NCBI RefSeq assembly: GCF_000219605.1
Contig: NC_015740.1
Location: forward strand, 3,038,001-3,102,000
From: Stutzerimonas stutzeri
GTDB lineage: Bacteria; Pseudomonadota; Gammaproteobacteria; Pseudomonadales; Pseudomonadaceae
Direction of reading: 5' to 3'
DNA length: 64,000 bases
Shown here: piece after piece, positions 20,693 through 29,210 of the stretch
How positions within the stretch are numbered: the first letter of the stretch is position 1
Layout: each line of letters opens with the position of its first letter
Position numbers and translations under genes: made by a program
The notes under the pieces: model-generated
Databases searched by the model: none
What the model was told of the DNA's origin: nothing
What the model saw: only the letters and a program-made list of their open reading frames with translations

Positions 20693-21889
20693 ATGAACAA
20701 CGCCCTGAATCTGCTGCACCCCTACCCTTTCGAGAAACTGCGCACGCTGCTTGCCGGCGTCCAACCGCCTGCGGACAAGCGCGCCATCGCCCTGTCGATC
20801 GGCGAGCCCAAGCATCGTTCGCCGGATTTCGTCGCCCAGGCGCTGGCGGACAACCTCGACCAACTCTCGGTCTATCCGACCACGCTCGGCATTCCTGCGC
20901 TGCGCGAAGCCATCGCGCGCTGGTGCGAAGGGCGTTTCGGCCTGGCTGCCGAGGCGCTGGACCCGGCGCGCCATGTCTTGCCGGTGAACGGAACACGCGA
21001 AGCACTGTTCGCCTTCACCCAGGCAGTGGTCGATCGCAACGCCAATGGGTTGGTGGTCAGCCCCAATCCGTTCTATCAGATCTACGAAGGCGCAGCGCTG
21101 CTCGCCGGAGCCACGCCGCACTACCTGCCGTGCCTCGAAGAGAACGGCTTCAACCCGGATTTCGAGGCCGTGCCCGCGGAAATCTGGCAGCGCTGTCAGA
21201 TCCTCTTCCTCTGCTCGCCAGGCAACCCGACCGGTGCGCTGGTACCGCTGGAAACACTGCAGAGGCTGATCGCCCTGGCGGACGAGCACGACTTCGTCAT
21301 CGCCGCCGACGAGTGTTACAGCGAGCTGTACTTCGACGAGGCCAATCCCCCTGCAGGCTTGCTCAGCGCCTGCGCTGCACTGGGTCGCAACGACTACAAG
21401 CGCTGCGTGGTGTTTCATAGCCTGTCGAAGCGCTCGAACCTGCCGGGCCTGCGCTCGGGCTTTGTCGCCGGTGATGCCGAAATCCTCAAGGTATTCCTGC
21501 TCTACCGTACCTATCACGGTTGCGCCATGCCGGTGCAGACTCAGCTGGCGAGCATCGCCGCCTGGAACGACGAGATACATGTGCGCGCCAATCGCGAGCT
21601 GTATCGAGCCAAATTCGACGCGGTGCTGGATATCCTCGCGCCGGTGATGGACGTGCAGCGCCCGGATGGTGGCTTCTATCTCTGGCCGAAAACGCCGATG
21701 GATGACCAGCAATTCACCCGTGAGCTCTTCGCCCGCGAGCACGTCACCGTGGTGCCCGGGTCGTACCTGTCACGCGAGGTGGATGGTGCCTCTCCGGGTG
21801 CCGGACGCGTGCGCATGGCGCTGGTCGCACCGCTAGCCGAATGCATCGAAGCAGCACAGCGAATTCGCCACTTCATCGAAACGCTCTGA
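20693..21889 (+). CDS. dapC: Succinyldiaminopimelate transaminase
   Basis: This 398-residue PLP aminotransferase converts N-succinyl-2-amino-6-ketopimelate to N-succinyl-LL-diaminopimelate in lysine and peptidoglycan precursor synthesis. The N-terminus MNNALNLLHPYPFEKL is typical of the DapC group, the phosphate contacts are in GTREALF, and the PLP lysine is in FHSLSKRSNLPGLRSGF. dapD follows about 1.5 kb downstream, which supports the assignment over other fold-type I aminotransferases. Confidence 0.93.
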   Translation: MNNALNLLHPYPFEKLRTLLAGVQPPADKRAIALSIGEPKHRSPDFVAQALADNLDQLSVYPTTLGIPALREAIARWCEGRFGLAAEALDPARHVLPVNGTREALFAFTQAVVDRNANGLVVSPNPFYQIYEGAALLAGATPHYLPCLEENGFNPDFEAVPAEIWQRCQILFLCSPGNPTGALVPLETLQRLIALADEHDFVIAADECYSELYFDEANPPAGLLSACAALGRNDYKRCVVFHSLSKRSNLPGLRSGFVAGDAEILKVFLLYRTYHGCAMPVQTQLASIAAWNDEIHVRANRELYRAKFDAVLDILAPVMDVQRPDGGFYLWPKTPMDDQQFTRELFAREHVTVVPGSYLSREVDGASPGAGRVRMALVAPLAECIEAAQRIRHFIETL

Positions 21890-21896
21890 CAGCGCA

Positions 21897-21917
21897 CCGG
21901 GCGGTCCGACCGCCCGG
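21897..21917. terminator. Hairpin between dapC and convergent small gene
   Basis: A perfect 9-bp GC-rich stem (CCGGGCGGT / ACCGCCCGG) with a 3-base loop directly follows dapC. There is no T tract, so termination efficiency is uncertain. Confidence 0.5.
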
Positions 21918-21929
21918 CCTGACGATCCC

Positions 21930-22091
21930 TCAAGCCACGCCAGGCGGGATCATGTCCTTGCCGTAGTCGCGCAGCTTCTCCAGGTTCTCCGGCTTCATGT
22001 GCTCGGGAATGTCCGCACCCGGATGCTCGTCGCGCGGCTCGGGATGCGCCTCGCCGTGTTGCCGCTCTGTCCGCTCGTCATGCTCGTTCAT
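21930..22091 (-). CDS. Small hydrophilic protein, 53 aa
   Basis: A short gene encoding 53 residues, rich in Glu, His, Arg and Pro at the N-terminus (MNEHDERTERQHGEAH) and with a helical C-terminal part (PEHMKPENLEKLRDYGKDM). The ATG is preceded by a G-rich ribosome-binding site (AGGGGG). It lies 14 bases downstream of another small gene on the same strand. No family recognised; the amino-acid composition and the conserved-looking C-terminus make a real gene plausible. Confidence 0.5.
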   Translation of the reverse strand: MNEHDERTERQHGEAHPEPRDEHPGADIPEHMKPENLEKLRDYGKDMIPPGVA

Positions 22092-22105
22092 AAGCCTGCC
22101 CCCTT

Positions 22106-22351
22106 TCAGATGGCATGTTCTTCCCAGATCAGCTGACCCTCGTCGCTGACCTCTATAACTTTAGTCAACGCGGCCTCGGCGATGGCGTCCGCTTCCGATG
22201 CCAGGTCATAGCGACGACCGTCGGCGACCTTGAACACCTGCACGTCCTCGTCGCTGTCGCGCCGCTTGATGGCGATCACCGCCTCGAACGCATCTTCAGC
22301 AGGCACCGCCGAAGAAATCGCCTCGAACTTCTCGAAATGCTTGCGTGCCAT
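22106..22351 (-). CDS. Small hypothetical protein, 81 aa
   Basis: An 81-residue soluble, acidic protein (MARKHFEKFEAISSAVPAED) with alternating strands and helices and no recognised motif. A GAGGTGAT ribosome-binding site precedes the ATG. It forms a tandem with the 53-residue gene and is divergent from the thioredoxin-like gene. Function unknown. Confidence 0.6.
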   Translation of the reverse strand: MARKHFEKFEAISSAVPAEDAFEAVIAIKRRDSDEDVQVFKVADGRRYDLASEADAIAEAALTKVIEVSDEGQLIWEEHAI

Positions 22352-22487
22352 TAGTCATCACCTCACCGTTGCGATTGTCATCAATGGACAACAGCATCCG
22401 CGTAAAAGGTCGAGACCGCCGGCTGAACGTCATGCCCATGGCAGGCTCGAACCTATACGCGCAATCCGGAGGGCCGCCCCAGTGGAA

Positions 22488-22811
22488 ATGACCGAGCACT
22501 ACGCGAACATCGAACCGAGCCGCGCTGACGTGGACGCGCTGGAAGGCCCCGTGCTGCTGGAGTTCGGCACGGCCTGGTGCGGCCACTGCCGCGCCGCCCA
22601 ACCGCTGATCGGCAAGGCGCTGGCGGACCGGTCAGGCATCACCCATCTGAAGATCGAAGATGGCCCGGGGCGGCCGCTGGGACGTTCGTTCCGGGTCAAG
22701 TTGTGGCCTACGCTGATTCTGCTGAGCAAGGGCCAGGAGCTGGGACGCGTGGTTCGCCCGCAGGACTTGCGGGCCATCGAGCAGGCCTTGGGTGCAGCCG
22801 GACGAGACTGA
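22488..22811 (+). CDS. Thioredoxin-family protein
   Basis: A 107-residue cytoplasmic thioredoxin fold with the active-site motif WCGHC at about residues 28-32 and the cis-proline in KLWPTLILL. It lacks a signal peptide. Start at the ATG of MTEHYANIEP; the upstream open frame has no coding character. It is near the ArsC/Spx-like gene and may be a thiol reductant for it, but that is inference. Confidence 0.85.
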   Translation: MTEHYANIEPSRADVDALEGPVLLEFGTAWCGHCRAAQPLIGKALADRSGITHLKIEDGPGRPLGRSFRVKLWPTLILLSKGQELGRVVRPQDLRAIEQALGAAGRD

Positions 22812-22893
22812 ACCGCGTGCAACCACGCGGTCACGGGCCTGGCAATACCGGCATTGACCCCGTGCTTCACGACCATCGGCAGGCAAGCCGTGG

Positions 22894-22899
22894 CATAAT
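22894..22899 (+). promoter_or_regulatory. Candidate -10 box before the ArsC/Spx-like gene
   Basis: CATAAT lies 38 bases upstream of the ATG at 22938; the -35 is weak. Confidence 0.3.
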
Positions 22900-22937
22900 C
22901 CGCCGTCCAGTTTTGCAGGAGCCTTGGAGAGTCGCCC

Positions 22938-23309
22938 ATGTCCGAACCCGATCAGCGGTTGTGCCTATACGGAATCAAAGCCTGTGACACCATGAAAAAG
23001 GCCCGTACCTGGCTCGACGAACATGGGCAGAACTACGAGTTCCACGACTACAAGAGCGCCGGAATCGACCGCGCCCACCTGGAAGCCTGGTGCAACGAGC
23101 ATGGCTGGCAGACCGTACTCAATCGTGCCGGCACCACCTTCCGCAAACTGGACGACGCTGCCAAGGCCGATCTTGACCAGGCCCGGGCCATCGAGCTGAT
23201 GTTGGCCCAACCGTCGATGATCAAGCGCCCGGTACTCGACCTGGGCGACAGAACCCTGATTGGCTTCAAGCCCGATCTTTACGCTGCCGCACTGGCAGCG
23301 CCGAACTGA
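22938..23309 (+). CDS. ArsC/Spx-family protein (YffB-like)
   Basis: A 123-residue thioredoxin-fold protein of the ArsC/Spx superfamily. The N-terminal segment YGIKACDTMKKARTWLDEHG has a single active cysteine (GIKxCDT, as in YffB) rather than the CxxC of Spx. The RPVLDLGDRTLIGFKPD segment contains the conserved Arg. The family is commonly beside dapD or dapE; its substrate is unknown and it is probably glutathione-dependent. Confidence 0.88.
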   Translation: MSEPDQRLCLYGIKACDTMKKARTWLDEHGQNYEFHDYKSAGIDRAHLEAWCNEHGWQTVLNRAGTTFRKLDDAAKADLDQARAIELMLAQPSMIKRPVLDLGDRTLIGFKPDLYAAALAAPN

Positions 23310-23353
23310 CAGCCGCTCGCCGGACGGCGCGGCCATCGAAAAAGGATAATCCC

Positions 23354-24388
23354 ATGTCTGCAACCCTCTTCAGCCTCGCCTTTGGCGTTGGCACCCAGAA
23401 CCGCCAGGGCGACTGGCTGGAAGTCTTCTACGCGCAGCCGCTGCTGCAACCGGCCGGCGAGCTGGTCGACGCCATCGCCCCGCTGCTCGGCTACGCCGGC
23501 GGCAACCAGGCGATCGCCATCACCACCACCCAGGCGGCGCAGCTGGCCGACGCGCTGAAGCCGCTGGACACCGCCCAGCATGCCCTGCTGACCCGTCTGG
23601 CAGAAAGCCAGCGCCCGCTGGTGGCTACCCTGCTGGCCGAAGACGCAGCCCTGACCTCGACGCCCGAGGCCTACCTCAAGCTGCACCTGATCTCCCATCG
23701 TCTGGTCAAGCCGCACGGCCTGAACCTGACCGGCATCTTCCCGCTGCTACCCAACGTCGCCTGGACCAACCAGGGCGCCGTGGATCTCGCCGAACTGGCC
23801 GAGCGCCAACTGGAAGCGCGGTTGAAGGGCGACCTGCTGGAAGTCTTCTCGGTGGACAAGTTCCCGAAGATGACCGACTACGTGGTGCCGGCCGGCGTGC
23901 GTATCGCCGATACCGCGCGCGTGCGCCTCGGCGCCTATGTGGGTGAAGGCACCACCGTCATGCACGAAGGCTTCATCAACTTCAATGCGGGCACCCAAGG
24001 TCCGGGCATGATCGAAGGCCGCGTGTCGGCCGGCGTGTTCGTTGGCAAGGGTTCGGACCTGGGCGGCGGCTGCTCGACCATGGGCACCCTCTCCGGCGGC
24101 GGCAACATCATCATTTCGGTTGGCGAAGGCTGCCTGATCGGCGCCAATGCCGGCATCGGCATTCCGCTGGGCGATCGCAACACGGTTGAGTCGGGCCTGT
24201 ACATCACCGCTGGCACCAAGGTCAGCCTGCTCGACGAGAACGACCAGCTGGTGAAAGTGGTCAAGGCTCGCGACTTGGCCGGCCAAAGCGACCTGCTGTT
24301 CCGCCGCAACTCGCAGACCGGCACCGTGGAGTGCAAGACCCACAAGTCGGCCATTGAGCTGAACGAGGCGCTGCACGCGCATAACTGA
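23354..24388 (+). CDS. dapD: Tetrahydrodipicolinate N-succinyltransferase
   Basis: A 344-residue left-handed beta-helix enzyme that uses succinyl-CoA to make N-succinyl-2-amino-6-ketopimelate, the substrate of DapC. The length and N-terminal half are of the long Pseudomonas DapD type. Hexapeptide-repeat turns are visible in the C-terminal half (VRIADTARVRLGAYVGEG; VSAGVFVGKGSDLGGG; CLIGANAGIGIPLGD). Confidence 0.96.
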   Translation: MSATLFSLAFGVGTQNRQGDWLEVFYAQPLLQPAGELVDAIAPLLGYAGGNQAIAITTTQAAQLADALKPLDTAQHALLTRLAESQRPLVATLLAEDAALTSTPEAYLKLHLISHRLVKPHGLNLTGIFPLLPNVAWTNQGAVDLAELAERQLEARLKGDLLEVFSVDKFPKMTDYVVPAGVRIADTARVRLGAYVGEGTTVMHEGFINFNAGTQGPGMIEGRVSAGVFVGKGSDLGGGCSTMGTLSGGGNIIISVGEGCLIGANAGIGIPLGDRNTVESGLYITAGTKVSLLDENDQLVKVVKARDLAGQSDLLFRRNSQTGTVECKTHKSAIELNEALHAHN

Positions 24389-24459
24389 CGGGAGCAGCGG
24401 CAAGCTGCGAGCCATGAGCGCCTGCCTTGCCGCACCCTGTTGCACGAGGCTTGCCGCTT

Positions 24460-25665
24460 ATGGCCCTGTTATCCCCCTGGCGCGCTGACTTCCCCGCTCT
24501 GGCCGTGCTCGAAGCACAAGGCCAGACCTACCTCGACAGCGCCGCCACGGCACAGAAGCCGCAGGCGCTGATCGACGCCCTCAGCGGTTACTACACCTGC
24601 GGTGCGGCCAATGTGCACCGTGCCCAGCACCAACCTGCCGAACGCGCCACCCGTGCCTACGAAGACGCCCGTATCAAGGTCGCCAAGTGGCTGAATGCCG
24701 CCTGCCCGACCGAAATCGTATTCACCCGTGGCGCGACCGAAGCGCTGAACCTGCTTGCCTACGGTCTGGAACACCTGATCGAAGCCGGCGACGAGATCGT
24801 CATCAGCGCCCTCGAGCATCACGCCAACCTGCTGCCCTGGCAGCAGCTGGCCAGACGGCGCGAGGCCAGGCTGCAGGTGCTGCCCATCGACGCCTCCGGG
24901 CGTATCGACCTCGCCGCGGCCGCCGGGCTGATCGGGCCGCGCACGCGGCTGCTGGCGGTGAGTCAGTTGTCCAACGTGCTCGGCTGCTGGCAACCGCTTG
25001 GACCGTTGCTGCGCCTGGCCAAGGCACAGGGCGCGCTGACCGTCGTCGATGGTGCGCAAGGTGTGGTCCACGGGCGCCATGACATGACCACGCTGGGCTG
25101 CGACTTCTATGTGCTGTCCAGCCACAAGCTCTATGGCCCGGATGGCGTTGGCGCGCTCTATGGCCGCGGCGAATCCCTGCTGCAGCTGCGTCACTGGCAG
25201 TTCGGCGGCGAGATGGTGCGGATCGCCGACTACCAGAGCGCCGAGTTTCACGCTGCGCCACTGGGTTTCGAGGCCGGCACACCGCCGATTTCCGGCGTGA
25301 TCGGATTGGGCGCCGCACTGGACTATCTCGCCGCCCTCGACGCCACCGCGGTCGGCCGACATGAACAGGCGTTGCACGACCTGTTGCTCGCCGGCCTCGC
25401 CGAGCGCAGCGGCATTCGTCTGCTCGGCGCGCCGCAGGTCGCGCTGGCCAGCTTTGTTGTCGACGGTGTGCACCATTCCGATCTCGGTCACCTGCTCACC
25501 GAGCAAGGCATCGCCGTGCGCAGCGGCAACCACTGCGCCATGCCGCTCATGAAGCATCTCGGCCTGGATGGCGCCACGCGCGTCTCGCTCGGCCTGTACA
25601 ACGACCACAACGATCTGCAGCGCTTCTTCGATGCGCTGGACCAGGCCCTGGAGCTGCTGCGATGA
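24460..25665 (+). CDS. csdA: Cysteine desulfurase CsdA
   Basis: A 401-residue PLP enzyme that removes sulfur from cysteine as a persulfide for iron-sulfur clusters or other thio-cofactors. The PLP lysine is in LSSHKLYGPDGVG, the persulfide cysteine in RSGNHCAMPLM, and the SufS/CsdA-type PQALIDALSGYY start is present. Start at MALLSPWRADFP. Its end overlaps the SufE-like gene by four bases, matching the csdA-csdE pair. Confidence 0.93.
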   Translation: MALLSPWRADFPALAVLEAQGQTYLDSAATAQKPQALIDALSGYYTCGAANVHRAQHQPAERATRAYEDARIKVAKWLNAACPTEIVFTRGATEALNLLAYGLEHLIEAGDEIVISALEHHANLLPWQQLARRREARLQVLPIDASGRIDLAAAAGLIGPRTRLLAVSQLSNVLGCWQPLGPLLRLAKAQGALTVVDGAQGVVHGRHDMTTLGCDFYVLSSHKLYGPDGVGALYGRGESLLQLRHWQFGGEMVRIADYQSAEFHAAPLGFEAGTPPISGVIGLGAALDYLAALDATAVGRHEQALHDLLLAGLAERSGIRLLGAPQVALASFVVDGVHHSDLGHLLTEQGIAVRSGNHCAMPLMKHLGLDGATRVSLGLYNDHNDLQRFFDALDQALELLR

Positions 25666-26069
25666 GTGAACTGCCCGACGCCGCCCGCGAGGCCTTGGCG
25701 ACCTTCGCCCAGGCGCCTGGCTGGGAGCAGCGCGCACGCCTGCTGATGCAGTGGGGGGAACGGTTGGAGCCGGTAAACGATGGCGAACGCAGCGAGACCA
25801 ACCGCGTCGCCGGCTGCGAGAGTCACGTCTGGCTGATAGGCCAATGCCAGGATGGCCGCTGGCATTTCCGCGCCGCCAGCGACGCCCGGCTCATTCGCGG
25901 CCTGCTGGCGGTACTGCTGGCGCGGGTCAATGGGCTGGATGCAGATGAACTGGCCCGAGTGGACATGGCCGACTGGTTCGCAAGCCTCGGCCTTTCACGC
26001 CAACTGTCGCCCTCGCGCAGCAACGGCATGAATGCCGTGCTGCAGCGAATGCGTGAGCTGACCGGCTGA
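25662..26069 (+). CDS. csdE: SufE-family sulfur acceptor CsdE
   Basis: A 135-residue SufE-fold protein that accepts the persulfide from CsdA. The acceptor cysteine is in VAGCESHVWL, near residue 52, and the AASDARLIRGLLAVLLARVNG helix is characteristic. ATGA overlap with csdA indicates coupled translation. Confidence 0.93.
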   Translation: MSELPDAAREALATFAQAPGWEQRARLLMQWGERLEPVNDGERSETNRVAGCESHVWLIGQCQDGRWHFRAASDARLIRGLLAVLLARVNGLDADELARVDMADWFASLGLSRQLSPSRSNGMNAVLQRMRELTG

Positions 26070-26077
26070 CCGCCACA

Positions 26078-26095
26078 GCTGGGCTACAGCCCAGC
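26078..26095. terminator. Hairpin between csdE and the convergent ketoacyl synthase
   Basis: An 8-bp perfect stem (GCTGGGCT / AGCCCAGC) with a 2-base centre, followed by CTACGAA. The motif also looks like a dispersed repeat unit of Pseudomonas genomes. Confidence 0.5.
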
Positions 26096-26118
26096 CTACG
26101 AACGGCCGTCTCCCGCGA

Positions 26119-27240
26119 TCAACGCTTACGCAGGATCACGCTGCCGATCGAGTAACCGGCGCCGAACGAGCTGAGCACGCCCAGGCTGCCGCTGGGCAGG
26201 TCGTCCTGATGCTTGTGGAAGGCGATCACCGAGCCGGCCGAACTGGTATTGGCATAGGTGTCGAGAATCACCGGCGCCTCTTCCTCGGTGGCATCACGAC
26301 CGAGCAGCTTGCGCACGATGAGGTGGTTCATGTTCAGGTTGGCCTGGTGCAGCCAGAAGCGCTTGACCGACTCCACCGCAATGCCGTTTTCGCTCAGGTG
26401 CTCGCCGATCAGCTCCGCCACCATCGGGCAGACTTCCTTGAAGACCTTGCGGCCTTCCTGGATGAACAGCTTGTCCGGGTTGCTCATGTACTCTTCGGCG
26501 GTGCGGTTGAGGAAGCCGAAGTTGTTGCGGATGTTGTTGGAGAATTCGGTCACCAGCTTGGTGCTAAGCACCTCCCACTGATGCGCGGAGGTGGCCAGGT
26601 CTTCACGCTCGATGACGACCGCGGTGCAGGCGTCGCCGAAGATGAAGTGGCTGTCGCGGTCGCGGAAGTTCATGTGCCCGGTGCAGATTTCCGGGTTGAC
26701 CATGAGGATGGCGCGGGCCTGGCCGAGCTTGATGCTGTTGACCGCGTTCTGGATACCGAAGGTCGCAGACGAGCAGGCAACGTTCATGTCGAAGCCGAAA
26801 CCCTTGATGCCGAGTGCGGCCTGCACCTCGATGGCGATGGCCGGATAGGCGCGCTGCAGGTTGGAACAGGCGACGATCACGCCATCGATATCGGCCGCCG
26901 TCTTGCCGGCGCGGGCCAGCGCTTCTTCCGCTGCCTTGACCGACATCTCGCAGAGAATCGACCACTCGTCATTGCTGCGCTCCGGAATGCGCGGAACCAT
27001 GCGCTCGGGGTCGAGGATGCCGGCCTTGTCGGTGACGTAGCGGCTCTTGATGCCGGAGGCCTTCTCGATGAAGGCAGAGCTGGATTCGGCCAGCGGCTGG
27101 ACCTCACCGGCCTCGATGGCCGCGGCATTCTCGCTATTGAAGCGGTGCACGTAGGTATTGAAGGACTCCACCAGTTCGTCGTTGGAGATACTGCTGGCAG
27201 GGGTGTAAAGGCCGGTACCGCTGATGACGACGTTGTACAC
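26119..27240 (-). CDS. FabH-like beta-ketoacyl-ACP synthase III
   Basis: A 373-residue thiolase-fold condensing enzyme. The FabH catalytic triad is visible as C156 (NVACSSATFG), H298 (WLHQANLNM) and N331 (DTYANTSSAG). It is longer than the housekeeping FabH (about 320), like P. aeruginosa PA3286, which was reported to condense octanoyl-CoA with malonyl-ACP and so shunt beta-oxidation products into fatty acid synthesis. The nearby ankyrin gene (30450-30980) corresponds to PA3287, supporting orthology, though here tsdBA and others intervene. Confidence 0.88.
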   Translation of the reverse strand: MYNVVISGTGLYTPASSISNDELVESFNTYVHRFNSENAAAIEAGEVQPLAESSSAFIEKASGIKSRYVTDKAGILDPERMVPRIPERSNDEWSILCEMSVKAAEEALARAGKTAADIDGVIVACSNLQRAYPAIAIEVQAALGIKGFGFDMNVACSSATFGIQNAVNSIKLGQARAILMVNPEICTGHMNFRDRDSHFIFGDACTAVVIEREDLATSAHQWEVLSTKLVTEFSNNIRNNFGFLNRTAEEYMSNPDKLFIQEGRKVFKEVCPMVAELIGEHLSENGIAVESVKRFWLHQANLNMNHLIVRKLLGRDATEEEAPVILDTYANTSSAGSVIAFHKHQDDLPSGSLGVLSSFGAGYSIGSVILRKR

Positions 27241-27527
27241 AGTCGTTCCTCTCGAATAGGGCTTGATCGTACTGACGGTGGGACGGTACGGCGGCTAGCC
27301 TTGGCCAACCACGATCATTCCAGCGCCTCTTTAACCAGACTCGGGCAAGCTGCTGCACTGTGGTCGGGCTGCGTTGAAAGCGGGCAGAAATGCTCGTTCA
27401 CCACCGGTAAACGCTGCTGTCTCATCCGCGTTTCGCCTTGTCCGGCCTTCGCTCGCTACGCTTTCTCGTGATCTGTAATGGCAGCTATTGTGCATGAAAA
27501 GCTGAAAGAATCCGTAACATTGCGCAG

Positions 27528-27544
27528 ATTACAATCGCTGTAAT
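27528..27544. promoter_or_regulatory. Palindromic candidate operator
   Basis: A perfect inverted repeat ATTACA-N5-TGTAAT in an AT-rich patch, about 290 bases upstream of the ketoacyl synthase start. Dimension and symmetry fit a TetR- or GntR-type site, but no regulator gene is adjacent. Confidence 0.35.
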
Positions 27545-27589
27545 TAAGCCATTCGGCGCATAAACCCGTGACTACACGGTCTGAATATG

Positions 27590-27615
27590 AAGAGGGCGCC
27601 ACTTGGCGCCCTCTT
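27590..27615. terminator. Terminator after tsdBA
   Basis: A perfect 11-bp stem (AAGAGGGCGCC / GGCGCCCTCTT) with a 4-base loop; on the minus strand the stem ends in CTCTT followed by CATATTC. It lies 25 bases past the tsdA stop. Confidence 0.8.
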
Positions 27616-27639
27616 CTGTTCACAGCGTAGCCTGCAGCG

Positions 27640-28563
27640 CTATTTGACGCCCTGCCCGAGCAGCACGCCATCGACCTGCTGGCCATAGAGGTTGATGCCA
27701 TCGTTGGCGTGGTACTTCTCCCGCGTCTTCTCCACCGAACCCTCGATCAGGCGCGGATCCTGCGGGCGCTCATGGCTGTTCATGTAGGCCGCGACATGCC
27801 AGGCGTCGGCATCACTGAGGGTGCCGCCCTTGCCGAGCGGCATGCTCTCCTTGATGAAGGCCGCTGCGGTATTGATTCGGTGCATGCCGGCGCCCCAGTT
27901 GAACGAGTCCGCTCCCCACAGCGGTGGAAACACATAACCATCTCCGGCTTTCTGCCCCTGGCCGTTGTCCCCGTGGCAGATCGCGCACTGCTCGGCATAG
28001 ACTCGCTTGCCCTTGGCGATGTCGAAACCCCCTTCCGGCTGCGGGACTTCCGGATACGCCCGCCCCGGCAGTTCCTGACCTGTGGGAGCGCCGGTGGACA
28101 ACCAGTAGGAGTAGGCCGTCAGTGCATTGATGACGTGGCTGTCCGCCGCTGGCGGCGTGCCGTTCATGCTGAACTGGAAGCAGCCCTGCACCCGCTCGGC
28201 ATAGCTGTTGACCTTGTCGTTCTTCTTCCGATAGGCCGGATACATCGGATAGGCACCCCACAGCGGCGCGGAGTTGGCCTTGCGGCCCTGATCCAGGTGG
28301 CAGTTGGTGCAGTTCATGCCGTTGCCGACGTACTCGGCCGCATGCTTCTGCGTGTCGACAAAGATGGCTCGCCCCTGCTGAACCAGTTCGCCATAGGCGT
28401 TGCTCGGCAGGTCCTTTTCCTGGGGCGGCTGGAAGTAGCGCTCACCGGCACCCTTGGTCGCCTTCTGAGTCAGCTGGGACTGATCGTCCATCTTGATCTC
28501 GGCGGCCAGCACCGCGCCACTCACGAACAGCGCCAGCAGCGTAGGAAGCAGATGCGTGTTCAT
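27640..28563 (-). CDS. tsdA: Thiosulfate dehydrogenase TsdA (diheme cytochrome c)
   Basis: A 307-residue periplasmic enzyme predicted to couple two thiosulfates to tetrathionate (or the reverse). A signal peptide of about 20 residues ends in VLAAE. Heme sites are NCTNCH (C85, C88, H89) and QCAICH (C193, C196, H197). The segment VQGCFQFSMNG holds C128, the equivalent of the cysteine that serves as the unusual axial ligand of heme 1 in TsdA enzymes. It is coupled by a four-base overlap to tsdB, the arrangement described for P. stutzeri, where TsdB is the electron acceptor. Confidence 0.93.
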   Translation of the reverse strand: MNTHLLPTLLALFVSGAVLAAEIKMDDQSQLTQKATKGAGERYFQPPQEKDLPSNAYGELVQQGRAIFVDTQKHAAEYVGNGMNCTNCHLDQGRKANSAPLWGAYPMYPAYRKKNDKVNSYAERVQGCFQFSMNGTPPAADSHVINALTAYSYWLSTGAPTGQELPGRAYPEVPQPEGGFDIAKGKRVYAEQCAICHGDNGQGQKAGDGYVFPPLWGADSFNWGAGMHRINTAAAFIKESMPLGKGGTLSDADAWHVAAYMNSHERPQDPRLIEGSVEKTREKYHANDGINLYGQQVDGVLLGQGVK

Positions 28564-29210
28564 TGACCGGTCTCCTTCTGCCCGAGGTCGGCGAAATACC
28601 CGGCTACGGCCTGAACCTCGTCGTCGCTCATCGCCCGAGCGATATGTCCCATCAGATCATTCGGATCGTTCTTGCGCGTGCCCTGGCGCCAGGCGTTGAG
28701 CTGAGCGCCGAGATACTGGGCCGACTGTCCGGCCAGTGGCGGGAAGCTCGCGCCGACACCCATGCCTGCGGGGCCATGGCAGGCCACGCATTCGGGAATG
28801 TTGCGCTCCCAGGCGCCGCGCAGCGCCAGGCGTGCGCCGACGCCTTCGGCCTTCTCTGCTCGGCTGGTGGCAGCGAAGGTCGGAGCCGGCATGGCCTCCA
28901 GGGTCGCTGCGACGGCATTCATCTCCTCATCCGTCAGCGCAGCGGCTATCGGCTGCATGATCGGGTTGCTGCGCGCACCGGAACGAAAGTCTTCGAGCTG
29001 CTTGCGGCTGTAGCCCGCAGCGATTCCGGCAAGTCTCGGAAAGCCCGCCGCTGCCATTCCCATCGCATCGGCGCCATGGCAGGTCGCGCAGGCCATGGCG
29101 GCTGGGTTGGCACCCCCTTGTGCATAGATCGTCTGCCCGTCGGCGGCCTGTGCCTGCATCGTCAGCAACAACGCAGCCACGCCGGCCAGGGGCCAGTGAG
29201 TGGAGTTCAT
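28560..29210 (-). CDS. tsdB: Diheme cytochrome c4-type TsdB
   Basis: A 216-residue periplasmic cytochrome with a signal peptide (to about AQAAD) and two tandem cytochrome c domains: heme motifs ACATCH (C41, C44, H45) and ECVACH (C141, C144, H145), with downstream methionines as likely sixth ligands (GMAAAGFPRL; GVGASFPPL and DLMGHIARAM). It takes electrons from TsdA and passes them towards the oxidases. It is the first gene of the tsdBA operon. Confidence 0.92.
   Translation of the reverse strand: MNSTHWPLAGVAALLLTMQAQAADGQTIYAQGGANPAAMACATCHGADAMGMAAAGFPRLAGIAAGYSRKQLEDFRSGARSNPIMQPIAAALTDEEMNAVAATLEAMPAPTFAATSRAEKAEGVGARLALRGAWERNIPECVACHGPAGMGVGASFPPLAGQSAQYLGAQLNAWRQGTRKNDPNDLMGHIARAMSDDEVQAVAGYFADLGQKETGQ

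Larger units (their letters stand above)
27241..27639. other. Intergenic region between the ketoacyl synthase and tsdA
   Basis: This 399-base stretch contains, from left to right, the upstream region of the ketoacyl synthase, a 17-bp inverted repeat at 27528-27544 and the tsdA terminator at 27590-27615. Part of it (27460-27560) is AT-rich relative to the surroundings, as expected for a promoter. No gene is evident. Confidence 0.5.
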
